Origin: Flaccisagitta enflata
Lineage: Eukaryota; Chaetognatha; Sagittoidea; Aphragmophora
Reading direction: 5' to 3'
DNA length: 64,000 nt
Assembly: GCA_965153355.1 (NCBI GenBank)
Contig: OZ231127.1
Coordinates: forward strand, 29,574,001 to 29,638,000
Part shown: positions 46,600 through 58,311 of the stretch, one piece after another
How the letters are laid out: each line of letters starts with the position of its first letter
Numbering within the stretch: position 1 is the first letter of the stretch
Notes under the pieces: model-generated
The model's database searches: none
What the model saw: the letters and a program-made list of their open reading frames with translations, nothing else
Told to the model about the DNA's origin: nothing
Translations under genes and position numbers: made by a program

Positions 46600-49260
46600 T
46601 TTTAGCAGAAATATTTTCAGTGGATTGTTGTCTTGGATTATTTCATGAATTATGATAATGTTGCAAGACTTGGTTATTTTGACTACTAGGGATAGTTGTG
46701 ATGGGTCCGGATTAAACACCAGTGAGAGCTCCAAGGGCTCTCATCCTTTAGTAAAGTAGGGTTGAGTAGTAATGTTGTCCAACTTTCATATATTTCAGTA
46801 CCAGGGTCTAGAATGCCGGCGATCCCATATGGTTGATTCTCGATTCTTGCCTCTAATGGTATGGTTTTCAACAACATTGCCTTTGATATCTAGATTATCC
46901 TTGGATAGTTACATCATCATTTGGTAATTTGTTCGCTATAAATAATAGGGATATGCTAACTACTACCCTGCCATCAATTACAACTGTAACGAAAGAAACC
47001 TTTGTTATGCCTAAAGTATTGATATTGAAGAAATCTGCATTGTACCTATGACGGCGTTCCTCCAAAGGCAACATTTGTGTTTCAACAGGAGCCAAAGTAA
47101 AAAATCAAAATGATTGAAACTGAATGATTAAACTAAAATAACCATCAAGATATATCATGATTGATATTTTTTTGCATAATTTGCATTCAAACATGAAAAA
47201 GAACCAAATGAAGTTTAAAATGAAGAAAATATAATGCAAATTACTGAAAATTTCATTTTTGGTAACTGACAGGGGGCTCGTTGAAATTCTAAGATTGCAT
47301 AGAAAATGAAAAAATGAGAAAACAAAAAACATAGTTCTCTTCCAAAATCGATTACGAAGAGAACTATGTTTTTGAAAATGCAAAATTTCCCTGCATTTGA
47401 GAGTCTTAGAATTTCAACGGCAAGAGCAAACGAAAAAATGGAAGCAAAATTTCATTAAAAACCTTGATTTTCTTGCTTTTCTCATTTGAATTGCGTAGTC
47501 AAAATTAATTTTGGGGTCAGAATATGATAGAAATGGATACACCAAGTATTTTAAGAGACAATTTATCTTTAAAAATCATTTTTGCACCATTATTATCCAG
47601 AAAATGATGCAAAAAGTAATTTGAAACACTTAGTTTTCCTTCAAAAATTTGCTGTCCTATGAAAGCATATGATCTACCATTTTTTCATGCAAAATTTCAA
47701 AGCTCTGGCTCAAACAGTTTGACCACAACACCTTTTTGAATGAAAAAGCTGCCAGGCAAGTTTGATCAAATTTTTCACATACAAAGAAATATCTGATTAT
47801 TAGCTCAATTTTTTCAATTGCTAAGATATTTTGAAAAATGAAAAAAAAATGATACAGCAACTAGTATTCTTGACCAATCCAATCATTTTTATTTAATTTT
47901 CATGAATTCAAAATAATTTCTAAATGAAAAATTGTTCAAACATGATGTTTTTAGGGAAAATCATGTCAAATTTGAAAACCATGTTGAAACCAAACCGCTT
48001 GAGCCAGTGCTTTGAAATCTTGCATGAAAAAATGGTAGGTTATGTGCTTCCAGGTGATGCAAAGCACAATTCTTCATTATGAATATTTTAAGCGTAATGA
48101 AGGTTTCCTTCGTTACAGTTGTATTTGATGACAGGGTACGCATCTTTTTATTTTGGGTCGACATGGAATGTTTAAGCACCCTGATTTTATTCTTTATATG
48201 TTGGGAATTACAATGTTTTACGATCATTTCTTGCCTTTTCTCCAGAATTTTCGTTTATGGCCTTATGAACGGGCATATCGCTTGTTTCTTCACTGAATTT
48301 TTAGGGCTGGATTGATTTTTAAGCTAAAACGTCATTCTTATCCATGGCACAGCTAGTCCTTCCTTTGGTGGTGATCGATTATGTTACATCAGTCCCTTTG
48401 TCACTCATTTGCAAACGTAGAAGTGCATTTTTTAGGTGCCCCTACGTAACTCTCTAACCCCTCATACATGTCCACTGGTTGTTCGGTCGGTCAGTCAGTA
48501 GGGAGTAGGTTGGTCCATCATGAAAATGTTTTACAATCCACGCGGCACGATTCGTTTGTACATTTGATCATCATCATTCATTCATTCATTCATTCATTCA
48601 TTCATTCATTTATTCATTCATTCATTCATTCATTCATTCATTCATTCATTCATTCATTCATTCATTCATTCTTTCATTCTTTCATTCATGAATGACATTC
48701 ATTCATAGAATCGTTTATTCATGAGAAACGTTCATGAATTAAAAAAAAATGGATATCAAGAAAAAAAGATTGACTTTTCCCTCAACATTCGGTTTTCTCA
48801 AACCTCGATAAGCAGAAGCTGTAACATGGGATTTTTCATAAACGCAAATTCCGCTTCCAAACGGAAAATCGATTGTAATTCGCACTCGATTCAGGGTGTC
48901 CTGGGAACGGTCTCATTCAGTGGAAAGGATTTTGATTTTAGGTTGTGGGTTGCATGAACCTTTTACAATGGGAAGATCAGATGGATGTGAGGGACTAAGC
49001 GCCCACAGTTCAGCACAATCATCTGGTACTCTTTCTTGTCAATGGCACTTGTAGCAAACAGGTTAAGATTATGGATTTTTTCTTTCTGGTTGGATTGTTG
49101 TCTTGGATTATTTCATGATAATGTTAAGATAGACTTGGTTATTTTGACTACTAAGGATAGTTGTGATGGGACCGGATTAAACACCAGTGAGAGCTCCAAA
49201 GGCTCTCATCCTTTAGTACTGTAGGGTTGAGTAGTAATGTTGTCCAACTTTCATACAGTC
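46600..49260. repeat. Foldback and direct repeats in the last receptor intron
   Basis: A ~170-bp direct repeat (GGATTGTTGTCTTGGATTAT ... GTTGTCCAACTTTCATA) lies at about 46620-46795 and 49090-49257. Between its copies are inverted pairs: CAACTGTAACGAAAGAAACC (46980) against its complement near 48110, a CTACCATTTTTTCATGCAA arm at 47675 with its partner near 48030, and a perfect stem AACATAGTTCTCTTC at about 47328 and 47356. There is an (ATTC)n array at 48570-48690. Confidence 0.6.
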
Positions 49261-49303
49261 ATACTACCAAACAAAACAAGTTTCAATTTCTGAATACCTC
49301 TCT

Positions 49304-49442
<139 letters not shown>

Positions 49443-49864
49443 CCTCCTCCTCCTCTTAAGCTCTTCCTTCTTCTTCTTCTTTCTTTCGTCTGTCGGTGTC
49501 TGTCCGACATCTATCCAGTTCGAAAAAGTACAGCTGCCGTGGCAGTTGTGGAAGCCCCCTCAAATACGCCGTAGTCTACTAGTGTCATCTTGCCAATCGA
49601 TATATTGACATCTGTAACTTTGGGATAGTATGGCTCCTAAAGTAATGAAGCTGCAATCACAAGATAAATCCCATTCAAAGAGTTGCTTAAACTCTTTCAA
49701 ATCCGACCAATCTCGGGTCAGTCGCTCAATTAGTTAAGAAGCATCAGAGTGGATGCTTTTTTGCAGATGTCGATGTATGCATTAGCACGATACATTGACA
49801 TTAATTATCGCTATCTGTATTGCCCCTATGAAACATTCATCAACTGTATCCTTTACATTTACAG

Positions 49865-50027
49865 GAACATGAAAGGGCTGTTAATCGTGACAGCCGGAAT
49901 GGCAGTCCTTGGAATGGCATTGAGCTCAAACATTAGAACGAAGATGACTCGTCTTTTCAAAAAACCAAATCATGTTTCCAGTCTATCATCCGAAGTGAAA
50001 ACAGCAGCATTTTCCGAAATCAAATGA
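49865..50027 (+). CDS. Ionotropic receptor-like gene: last exon with M4
   Basis: It follows the acceptor TTTACATTTACAG and starts in the phase left by 45877. It encodes one membrane helix (GLLIVTAGMAVLGMAL, the C-terminal M4) and a short basic cytoplasmic tail ending at TGA 50025-50027. This closes the gene. Confidence 0.78.
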
Positions 50028-50039
50028 GTGTGACAAAAG

Positions 50040-50500
50040 GACAAACAAGGCCAACACGTGCGCCGTGTAGAACAAATGCGTTACCAAACAACCAGCAGGC
50101 ACGTTCTCGTAAAAATGTCATGATTGATGGCGATTGTGGAAATATTTTTCTCTGTTGGTCTGTAGGACCGTTGCATTAACCAAGATTCCATCCCAAGATT
50201 CCATTTATATTCACCATTTTTCTCATTTCAGTTATTCTTTCTTAATATCGCGTTGTCTGTGTATTTATTAAAAACAATGCCGCTTTTACATGTACAGTCG
50301 CATGTGGGTAGGCGGGGGAGGGGCAGGGGCAGCGTTTAATTGTGACGATAAATCATTTAGGGGCCGTCATTAATCTCTTCAAAGTTTTTTTTTCATTGTA
50401 TGATTTTTAGTTGCGGACACACAACTCTAAAAGAGTCTTTGTCCGCCTGTCCGTTTGTCCATTGGTCTATAAGTCCATCGGTCCATAGTGATCGAGTCAA
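50040..50500. repeat. AGTCGC-family fragments after the receptor stop
   Basis: ACAAGGCCAACACGTGCG sits at about 50045, and a second fragment with GTTGCGGACACACAACTC and GTCCGCCTGTCCGTTTGTCC at 50410-50480. The stretch between has no gene. Confidence 0.45.
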
Positions 50501-51148
50501 AAAGTGGAAAATGAGCGCTTTTGATACTTTTTGGGTATGTTTGAGGGTGAGTTGGGAAACTTTTCTTTGCCTCAATCTGATTTGATTTTACGTTGTTTAC
50601 ATTGCTCCACACTCGCGAAAATTGAGAGAAATGGTAATCATTGGCGCATGATGATAAGTTCAATTCAAACTTTGTCCTAAAAGTGGTTGAGCTTTGATGA
50701 TAGAATTACCTTTTTGGTGGATTAGTACAGAGTCTCGAAAAAGGTAATTTTTGGCGTCGGTGCCATTTTTTTTCTGTTTCAACAGAGTGTAGCAAGCAGC
50801 TTTATGTTTGTTCTCTGTTTTGTTTCGTCTTTTTTTTATCATTTTGTTAGTGTCAATAGACTACATTACGTCCTATCTTTGTTTATTGGTCAGGAGCGAT
50901 TTACCGGAAAGCTAGACAAACAATGAAGCTTTTCTGAAGTTCTAAACCCGATAATACTTTGAAAGCTGAGATAAAAGTTTACACATTCTAATCTCCCGGC
51001 AACCCAACTGTTCAGGATGCTGTTTTCTATTCTTTGATGGGTGTCGGAAGATTGAAATCAACTAATTTGTTCTCAAAATCGATCAAATTCGATATAGGCT
51101 TTAATTGATTAATAAAGATTAAAATCGATGAAGACTTTTCTCCCTTAC

Positions 51149-51261
51149 TTGATTTTTGTTGTGAAAAGCGACCATCTCGCCGTTTTTTCTCAGGCCAAGA
51201 CACCAAGTGTATTTGTCCATTCCCAAAAGGCCAGATTTGGACATGTTCAAATTGCAGACAC
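51149..51261 (-). CDS. FN3-SPRY gene: SPRY exon
   Basis: 113 bp, acceptor CTTTTTCCAG (preceded by a (TC)n tract on this strand) and donor CAA/GTAAGG. It encodes GVCNLNMSKSGLLGMDKYTW followed by CLGLRKNGEMVAFHNKNQ, the middle of a SPRY/B30.2 domain (iGva... lG.d..sWgl). It continues the phase-1 end of the exon at 52209-52373. The last SPRY exon further left was not found. Confidence 0.75.
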
Positions 51262-51269
51262 CTGGAAAA

Positions 51270-51300
<31 letters not shown>

Positions 51301-51504
51301 AAAAGAGATAGAGAGAGAGAGAGACACAGCGAGAGACAGAAACAGACAGAGAGAGAAAGACCGTGAGACAGAGAGATACAAAGAGACAGAGAAAGACAAT
51401 GTGACAGAGAGTGACGAAAAGACCGACAGAGACAGTGGAAATATCAATCAACAATACCAAAATTCGCGGTTTCAGAAACAGGAAATCAATAAATCAATAA
51501 TGGT

Positions 51505-52007
51505 CTTGAGCGAAGAAGAACATCAAAATGAGGATACACATACATTTAATGGCAGAAAAGTCAGAATTTTCGATTAGTTCAGCCTAATCTTTGTTCAATG
51601 ACAAAAAGAGACAGAAAGAGAGATGAGAGAGCTTATAAAGGGGAAGAACTGAGGGAATATGGTCAAAAGAGAAAAACAATAGCATAAGGAAAGAGAGAGA
51701 GATTAACTCTCTGGATCCCCCGCCCCCACCAATAATCACGCCATCAAGTAATCGTCATCTGTCCCTAAGTCTTCTGAGGATGGGATTCCAGGCGTTGGAG
51801 CGGATGGCAAGTCTCTCTCTTTCCTTATGCTATTGTTTTTCTCTTTTGACCATATTCCCTCAGTTCTTCCCCTTCATAAGCTCTCTCATCTCTCTTTCTG
51901 TCTCTTTTTGTCATTGAACAAAGATTAGGCTGAACTAATCGAAAATTCTGACTTTTCTGCCATTAAATGTATGTGTATCCTCATTTTGATGTTCTTCTTC
52001 GCTCAAG
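51505..52007. repeat. Near-perfect ~196-bp palindrome arms
   Basis: The left arm 51505-51702 and right arm 51812-52007 are reverse complements with one difference seen by eye. The ~109-bp loop is GC-richer. It lies in an intron of the minus-strand FN3-SPRY gene. Confidence 0.9.
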
Positions 52008-52099
52008 TTATAACCACCATACATATGATGTCTACGTCACTGCGTGAATAATGGTCTTGCAAGCAATAGAAAAAGCTAGATCTACAGAACGATCACGTT

Positions 52100-52185
52100 A
52101 GTCCAATGTAGATGGGCAAGGGCAATGGGCAAGAAAAAAACACGTAACGCGTTAAAGGTCAACAGACCAACCGATCGCTTTGAGT
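52100..52185. repeat. AGTCGC-family fragment
   Basis: AATGTAGATGGGCAAGG, ACACGTAACGCG and CAACAGACCAACCGATCG mark a degraded copy. Confidence 0.4.
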
Positions 52186-52208
52186 TAGGTGTTTGAGAAT
52201 GTACTCAC

Positions 52209-52373
52209 CAACGTCGTAAATGATTTGATTTCCATCGATGACTGAGAAATTGCAATTATCAACTGTGGGCGAAACTTGCCAATAATAAGTGCCAGTTGTG
52301 ACGGCGATGGACCCGAGGACAGCAGAAGTACCATCAGAAAAGAAATTTGATGGCTTGGGAGGGTAGGAGGAAC
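52209..52373 (-). CDS. FN3-SPRY gene: SPRY exon (complete copy)
   Basis: 165 bp between the acceptor CTCACAG and the donor GTTG/GTGAGT. It encodes SSYPPKPSNFFSDGTSAVLG followed by SIAVTTGTYYWQV, the 'vlG...f.sG.hYWEV' core of SPRY/B30.2 domains. Phase 1 on both sides matches the exons at 56807-57019 and 51149-51261. It is the only member of the tandem array to its right that keeps both splice sites and the NCNFSVIDGNQIIYDVG end. Confidence 0.78.
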
Positions 52374-52986
52374 CTGTGAGAAGAGGGTAAGAAGGGGTGG
52401 AGAATTATCAACTGTAGGTAAAACTTGCCAATAATAACCAGTGCCACTGGATAAGTGCCAGTTTTGACTGCGATAGACTCAAGGAAAGCAGAGGCACAAT
52501 CAGAAAAGAAATTGGACGGCTTGGGAGGGTAGGAAGAACCTGTGAGAAAGGGGAAAAGAGGGGGGTGGGGTAGTAAATTATCAATCGAGGTACCATCAGA
52601 AATCAGTTAGAAATCAATTAGAAGGCTTGGGAGGGTAGGAGGAACCTGTGAGAACCGGATGATAGGGGGCGGAGAATTATCAACTGTGGGCAAAAAATCA
52701 TCAATATGTGCCAGTTGTAACGGTTTTGGACTTGAAGACAGCCAACGTACCATCAGAAAAAGATGGCTTGGGAGGGTAGGAGGAACCTGTGAGAAAAGGG
52801 TAAGAGGGGGTGGAGAATTATCAACTATGGGTGCAAATTGCCTTTAACATGTGCCAGTTGTAACATTGATGGACCCGAGGACAGCCGATGTACCATCAGA
52901 AAAGAAATTGGATGGCTTGGGAGGGTAGGAGGAACCTGTGAAAAATGGGTAAGAGGGGTGGAGAATTGTCAACTAAGGGCGCAAAT

Positions 52987-53797
52987 CAGAGGTGTCACGA
53001 AATATTGATTTTAAAAATTGACCGGGTAGAAAGAATCATGGTCGAACCCCCCAAAAAAATCGACCATAAATCGACCATAGGTGTATTGTTTTGCCAGTTA
53101 GCCCTTTTACCAAGTAAAAATATTATTTAGTCACAGCAAAATGTTTTGGTTGAGAGCAGATCGCGACTTCATAGGAGAATTCTCAGAACACTTGTTGCTT
53201 AGGTGAAGCTTATATTGTCTTAGTCTAAGCCAGATTTGATTTTTTTTTCAAAATCATTTTTTTCTTGATTGAAAACTTGAAAAGTCTGTCACTCCTTAGG
53301 CTGAGAAGAGAAAAAAATTCTCTACTGGAATCCTTATTGGATAACCCATTCAGACAAGCATTTTGATCAGCCAACGTAAGAAAAGAAATTAATCAAAGGT
53401 AAATAAAACAATTAAAAGATTGAGGTTCATTATTTTAGATGTCTTCCATCTAGAAGCAAAAAGTTGCTTTTAAGCACTACAACCTGAGGCGGGTGTTTCG
53501 GAGCACGTGTTTGTCCCACACAGTCATCCAATCGCCTGGGTTCCGCAATTTTCTACGTATTTCCAATATATAAACAATTTTCCATTTGTTACTATTCCAT
53601 ATAACAAGAATTCAATTTCAGGAGCTTATTTTTTACTTTAACGCAAATTCAAATCAGTCTCATTGTCTATGCTAGCCAGAGAAAAAAAAGGAAAAAAATC
53701 GACTGAAAACATTTGAGTTGTGGTGACTCAGGAAGATTATTCTGAGACGCTAAAAATCAACCGATTAACTGACCAGTTGATTAGTTGGTGACCTCTG
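52987..53797. mobile_element. hAT-like MITE in a SPRY-exon copy
   Basis: The ends are CAGAGGTGTCAC and (complement) CAGAGGTCACC, with an 8-bp flanking duplication GCGCAAAT / GTGCAAAT (one mismatch). 811 bp, non-coding. Confidence 0.7.
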
Positions 53798-54060
53798 GTG
53801 CAAATTGCCATTGATACATGTCAGTTGTAACGGTGATGGACCCGAGGACAGCTGAGGTACCATCAGAAAAGAAATTGGATGGCTTGGGAGGGTAGGAGGA
53901 ACCTGTGATGAAGGGGACCAGGTGGGGGGAGGATTATCAACAGTGGAGAATCATCATCTATGGGGGAAACTTGCCAATAATAAGTGCCAGTTGTGACGGC
54001 GATGGACCCAAGGACAGCAGAAGTACCATAAGAAAAGAAATTGGATGGCTTTGGTGGGTA

Positions 54061-55421
54061 CAGGGTCATCAATCTCAACTGAAAAACGGTATCAAGCTAT
54101 TGTATCTCAATGCCTCATTTTCATGATCTGGAACTAGTTTTCTCTTCAAGTACTATGTTTGACATTTTTTGTTGGTCCAGGTTAAAAAGTTTGTCTACAG
54201 CCTCAATTTGTATTGAAGAAGTTTTGCTGTTTCAAGCTGAAGCAAAATTGAAACATTGCTTACAAGAGTGTCTTGTTTTAAAATGCTCTCATTTCTAAAC
54301 TGTTTGAGCTACAAATGCCAGATCGGTCTCAAATGAAAGATAATTTGATGTAGTTTTCATATTTTCTTTAGTTGGTTAATGAATTGTCATGCAGAGTAAG
54401 TTTCATGGCCTTGAAATCGATTTTTTGGACAGAATTCCTTTAATCTGTGGATTTTTCAATAAAAAGTATGACAAATAGGTTCAAGCCTTTTTTCCTCTTT
54501 TTGATAACCATGCCAAAAAAAATATTGCACAACTTTTGGACGACTCTTGATTCGTTCATAGGAGGAGAAACTATAAAAAATCAGTGAGCATTTAAAAGAG
54601 CTTCAAAAAATCCATCAACTGAGTAGTGTCAGAGCGTTGTAGCTCAAAAACTTTAGAAATTACAATGATATGAAGTAAAGATGTCAATTTTGCTTACTGC
54701 CAGAAAGAGCGTTTTCACATAACCCTTTGAAATGTACCTTCCACTTTCACTTGATCATGTTTTCTAAACGGATTAAGTTACAAATTTCTGCTTGGCGCCA
54801 TTTTGAAGAAAATTTTCCAAACTTTCTTTTCTTCATGAATCTTTTCTGATTTAGATTAGTATTTACATAGATACATAGGAAAAACAGGAAAATTTTGATG
54901 ATTAATCAACTCGTCTCGAGGAAAGTGGACTGATTAACTTCATTTAGTTGTCATTTTTAAATAAAAAAAGTTACAATACTCTGCTTGGTCTAGTTTTAAA
55001 GAATTTTTGAATATCTTTCTAACGGTCACTGATTTTCTGTAGTTTACTTTACATAGAGCGACTAGGTATGTGTTGAGAGATTAGTGTGCAATTTTTTTCT
55101 TTGGCATAGTTAGCTAAAACTATGTTAAATTATCTTTCATTTGAGACCAATCTGGCATCTGTAGCTCAAGCCGTTTAGAAATGAGACTAATTTTAAGAGG
55201 AACTACCTTGTGAAACAACATTTTCCCTTTATTTTACCCCTAAAACTGCTCATACTTCAAATTGATATTAAATGAAAACTATTTGACCAAAGTCTATGAA
55301 ATTTTGATACAAAAAACGTCAATTGATGTTCTTTGAGAAAAAATTTATTTCATATGACGAGGTTGACACATCTCTCAGAAAAAGCTCAAAAGATTTTTTT
55401 CAAACGAGATTGATGGCTGTG
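54061..55421. mobile_element. TA-target MITE in a SPRY-exon copy
   Basis: The ends are CAGGGTCATCAATCTC and (complement) CACAGCCATCAATCTC, flanked by TA (54059-54060, 55422-55423). Deleting it restores GGATGGCTTTGGTGGGTAGG, matching the neighbouring exon copies. Related to 44013-45458. Confidence 0.78.
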
Positions 55422-55515
55422 TAGGAGGATAGAGAAATCTGTAGGTGGAAAAAATGTCAACTGATCATAAGCTTTCCATAAGAAATACCGGGGTAGACGG
55501 CAATCAATCACACTC

Positions 55516-55683
<168 letters not shown>

Positions 55684-56158
55684 CCCCTTCGGGACGAACA
55701 ACAAGTCGTCGGGTATGGAAGCAAAATTGTCAAACTCGTTGTCAGCCCAACCATCGAACGACTTCAGAGGGATAAAGCAGTTTAAGCATATTCATCTCCA
55801 TATTTTGTCAAATTCCCTTTTCGACTGCCTTCGGTGTAGGAATCGAAAATAGAGTAGAAATATCAAATTGTCGCAAAAAATGCTATCTTCAATCTCTCAT
55901 CTTTATGACAAAGAATGTAAGTAGCAGCGGGGTCATGTGGGAGAGGATTCAAAAATCTTTGTTAAAGATTATTTACGATATCCAACATGGCACAATATGT
56001 AAATCGATTTCAACTATCAAAAGGGGGGAAGGTACAAAATATAGAGAAACAAAGATTTATATGAGTCGATCATTTTTAACTCGCTTAATTTTTTTTCAAT
56101 CCACCTCGCAATGAGTTCTCTTTTTTTTCTCATAACTTTTTTTGTTCATTCGCTCGCA

Positions 56159-56193
<35 letters not shown>

Positions 56194-56314
56194 CCAAGCG
56201 ATAGAGGAAGATAGTCTGACTATTGAACGAGATTCGAGATAAATTTTCTTTGTTTGGACCTTGTTTCTTCATTACATTATTCTAAAAAATGAAGACAGAA
56301 TATATATGAATTTT

Positions 56315-56700
56315 AGGTCACGCGCTTCGCGACTTTTCAGTGAAAAGTGAAGAGAGTTCATCCCGCTTTGTACGTCCGTCAGTCCGATGGTCCGTCGGTC
56401 GGTTTGTAGCGTTATTTTTTTAGCGTTTTTTTTCTCTCTATCCTTTTTTTTTTTACATAACCACGCTTACCCATCCGTCCGCGACTGTGGTGCTGTGATT
56501 CCGGCCTTGTTATTCGCATGCCACACGACTCTACACCACTCTTTGTCCGTCTGTCTGTCCGTTGGTTGGTTGGCCAGTTGGTCGATCCGTCACGATTTAC
56601 TTTTTTTATGATTTCATTTCTTTAAATTATTCTTTTACCTCACTGCTCCTGCCAACCCGCAAGCGACTGGGTAGCCGTGTATCCGGTCTTGTTTTTCAAT
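56315..56700 (+). repeat. AGTCGC-family copy
   Basis: It reads TTTTAGGTCACGCGCTTCGC, GTCCGTCAGTCCGATGGTCC, an internal T-rich part, CAACCCGCAAGCGACTGGG and GTGTATCCGGTCTTGTTTT. It looks longer than other copies because part of the module recurs inside (around 56476-56600). Confidence 0.65.
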
Positions 56701-56806
56701 AGTTAGTGTTACACGTGAGGTGGCCGTCATTTGTGAAGGCGCATAAGTGACCCTAAAATGCAAATCCCCATCTTAGTTCTCATAGAAATCTCCATCTCCC
56801 CCTCAC

Positions 56807-57019
56807 CGTTGTGGCCGGCGATTGGACTGGACATGATTGCTGAGGTGGAGGTGGACATTCTATTGCCGCCGCCGCCGCCGCCACCTCCAGCAGAGAGGTA
56901 AGGAGAGGAAGAGGAGGAAGAGGAAGAGGAAGGCGGAGGAGCGAAAGTGACTTTTGTTCCTCCTTCCGTGATTAGCAGACTCCCGTGCGCCCTCTCGTTG
57001 TCCAAAGTGAAAATAGGCA
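56807..57019 (-). CDS. FN3-SPRY gene: start of SPRY with polySer/polyGly insert
   Basis: 213 bp, acceptor CAACCAACAG, donor CAACG/GTGAGG. It encodes PIFTLDNERAHGSLLITEGG, the PRY-type opening of a SPRY domain ('f.lD..tAh..L.is..g..v'). After TKVTFAPP comes an insertion of Ser and Gly runs encoded by (GAG/GGA)n and (GCC)n-like DNA, ending PIAGHNG. The insertion sits where other TRIM/FSD proteins have a short loop. Confidence 0.75.
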
Positions 57020-57040
57020 CTGTTGGTTGTTCGATGTTGG

Positions 57041-57044
<4 letters not shown>

Positions 57045-57132
<88 letters not shown>

Positions 57133-57171
57133 GGTTGTGGATGTGGTTGGGGTTGTTGTTGTTGTTGTTGT
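57045..57171. repeat. (TTG)n microsatellite in the polypyrimidine region
   Basis: About 29 TTG units (57045-57131) plus a second short tract. On the coding strand this is (CAA)n directly upstream of the acceptor at 57020-57021, with no other AG between. It is intronic, not a polyQ. Confidence 0.9.
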
Positions 57172-57293
57172 TGTAGTAAGAGGGAGAGATGAATATATCA
57201 TCGATTCAATCAGGTATAGAGGTATAGAGAGAAAAAAATTCAAAAACTTTAAGAGAACATATAGAAATGAATAATTAACGTTATCATTATTAC

Positions 57294-57354
57294 CTTGAAC
57301 ATTGCTTAATCTGACTGGAGTTCGGAAGACCGCGACATCGCTGAAAAGTGCCAC
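57294..57354 (-). CDS. FN3-SPRY gene: FN3/SPRY linker exon
   Basis: 61 bp, acceptor CTCGTTGCAG, donor TTCAAG/GTAATA. It encodes VALFSDVAVFRTPVRLSNVQ, the last FN3 strand ('S.vv.f.T') leading into SPRY. Phases match both neighbours. Confidence 0.78.
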
Positions 57355-57635
57355 CTGCAACGAGTTACCAAGTTGATATTAGTGGAATTATGAATGATAT
57401 TCACGTCTCATCTGCACTTTTCGCTCGATTGTTTAGCCCGTGATGTTTGCACGAGGCTATTTGCTCTCTAAATTCTGAAATCACGCATCAATTCATCATT
57501 ATTGTCCTATACCGTAGCCTAAAATGAGTCTCAAATGAAGACAATATGGCAAACTATTTTATGTCACTGAACGGCATTCCATGTATTTCACGATAGTTTT
57601 TGAGTCCATCAATCTGCATATATCTGCTGCATTAC

Positions 57636-57758
57636 CTGTTGTGCTGTTACGCCGCAGACTCTGAGATCATATTCCGTGTCAAATTCGAGTTCAGGAATTG
57701 TGCAATCTCGACTCAAACCAGAAACTTGAAAACAAATCTCGTATGGGTCTTTCCGTTT
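57636..57758 (-). CDS. FN3-SPRY gene: second half of FN3 domain
   Basis: 123 bp, 41 codons, phase 0 on both sides. It encodes DPYEICFQVSGLSRDCTIPE followed by LEFDTEYDLRVCGVTAQQ, the E-F strands with the 'L.p.teY.lrV.av' motif of fibronectin type III. Confidence 0.82.
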
Positions 57759-57839
57759 CTAATGAATATAGAGGAATATTAGATTTATCAGTTGATTGGT
57801 CATTATTTCTTCTTTTTTTATTTTTGAATAATTGAAAGA

Positions 57840-57957
57840 TTGATCGATTGATTGATTGATTCATTGGTTGATTGATTTATTGATTGCACTATAAAGCGGG
57901 AATGAGTTGTGAAAAATCATGCACGAGGCATTGATTGATTGATTAATTGATTGATTC

Positions 57958-58007
<50 letters not shown>

Positions 58008-58010
58008 CAG
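57840..58010. repeat. (TTGA)n microsatellite
   Basis: TTGATTGATTGA runs at about 57840-57885 and 57930-58008. Confidence 0.9.
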
Positions 58011-58169
58011 TCAATTCATGAATGGTATTGAAAGAGGAATGCCTTAGACAGTTTTACGAACTGACTGATAGATAGAATGCTCAATGATTATCAAACAATT
58101 TTGAACCTTGTCAAAGGATCTATTACCCCGTTTTCAAAAGTCTTCACAACTACACTCTCATGAAATTAC

Positions 58170-58310
58170 CTTGAAAGCGACTTCGAAGGTGTCGTATTTG
58201 AGACCGCCTTCGTTGCCTTCTTTATCTTTAGGCAAATCCCAATGCAATGTGATGCTCGTCCCCTCGACCACAGTCTTCTCCATCGAAATACGCGGGGCTC
58301 GGAGTGGACC
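58170..58310 (-). CDS. FN3-SPRY gene: first half of FN3 domain
   Basis: 141 bp, 47 codons, acceptor CTACCCACACAG, donor TTCAAG/GTAATT. It encodes LRAPRISMEKTVVEGTSITL, HWDLPKDKEGN and KYDTFEVAFK, the A-B-C strands of FN3 with the conserved Trp. The combined FN3-SPRY order is that of TRIM (C-I/C-II: TRIM9, TRIM36, TRIM46) and FSD1 proteins, cytoskeleton-associated or ubiquitin-ligase proteins. N-terminal exons (RING, B-box, coiled coil) would lie to the right and are not visible. An inverted duplication starts at this exon's acceptor. Confidence 0.82.
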
Positions 58311-58311
58311 C

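Larger units (their letters stand above)
52400..55441 (-). pseudogene. Tandem array of partial SPRY-exon copies
   Basis: The sequence GGCTTGGGAGGGTAGGAGGA ending in CCTGTGAG (acceptor side of the SPRY exon) recurs at about 52370, 52530, 52640, 52785, 52935, 53895 and, interrupted, at 54045/55424. Each copy carries 60-130 bp of exon similarity (ACCATCAGAAAAGAAATT, GTGCCAGTTGTGACGGCGAT) and lacks the downstream donor. Two copies are split by transposons. This gives six degenerate extra copies next to one functional exon. Confidence 0.7.

Noticed and set aside
56860-57360. PolyThr/polyCys/polyLeu frames over (TTG)n
   Set aside because: The tract lies in the intron just before the acceptor at 57020. 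Phase matching of the flanking exons excludes it from the coding sequence.
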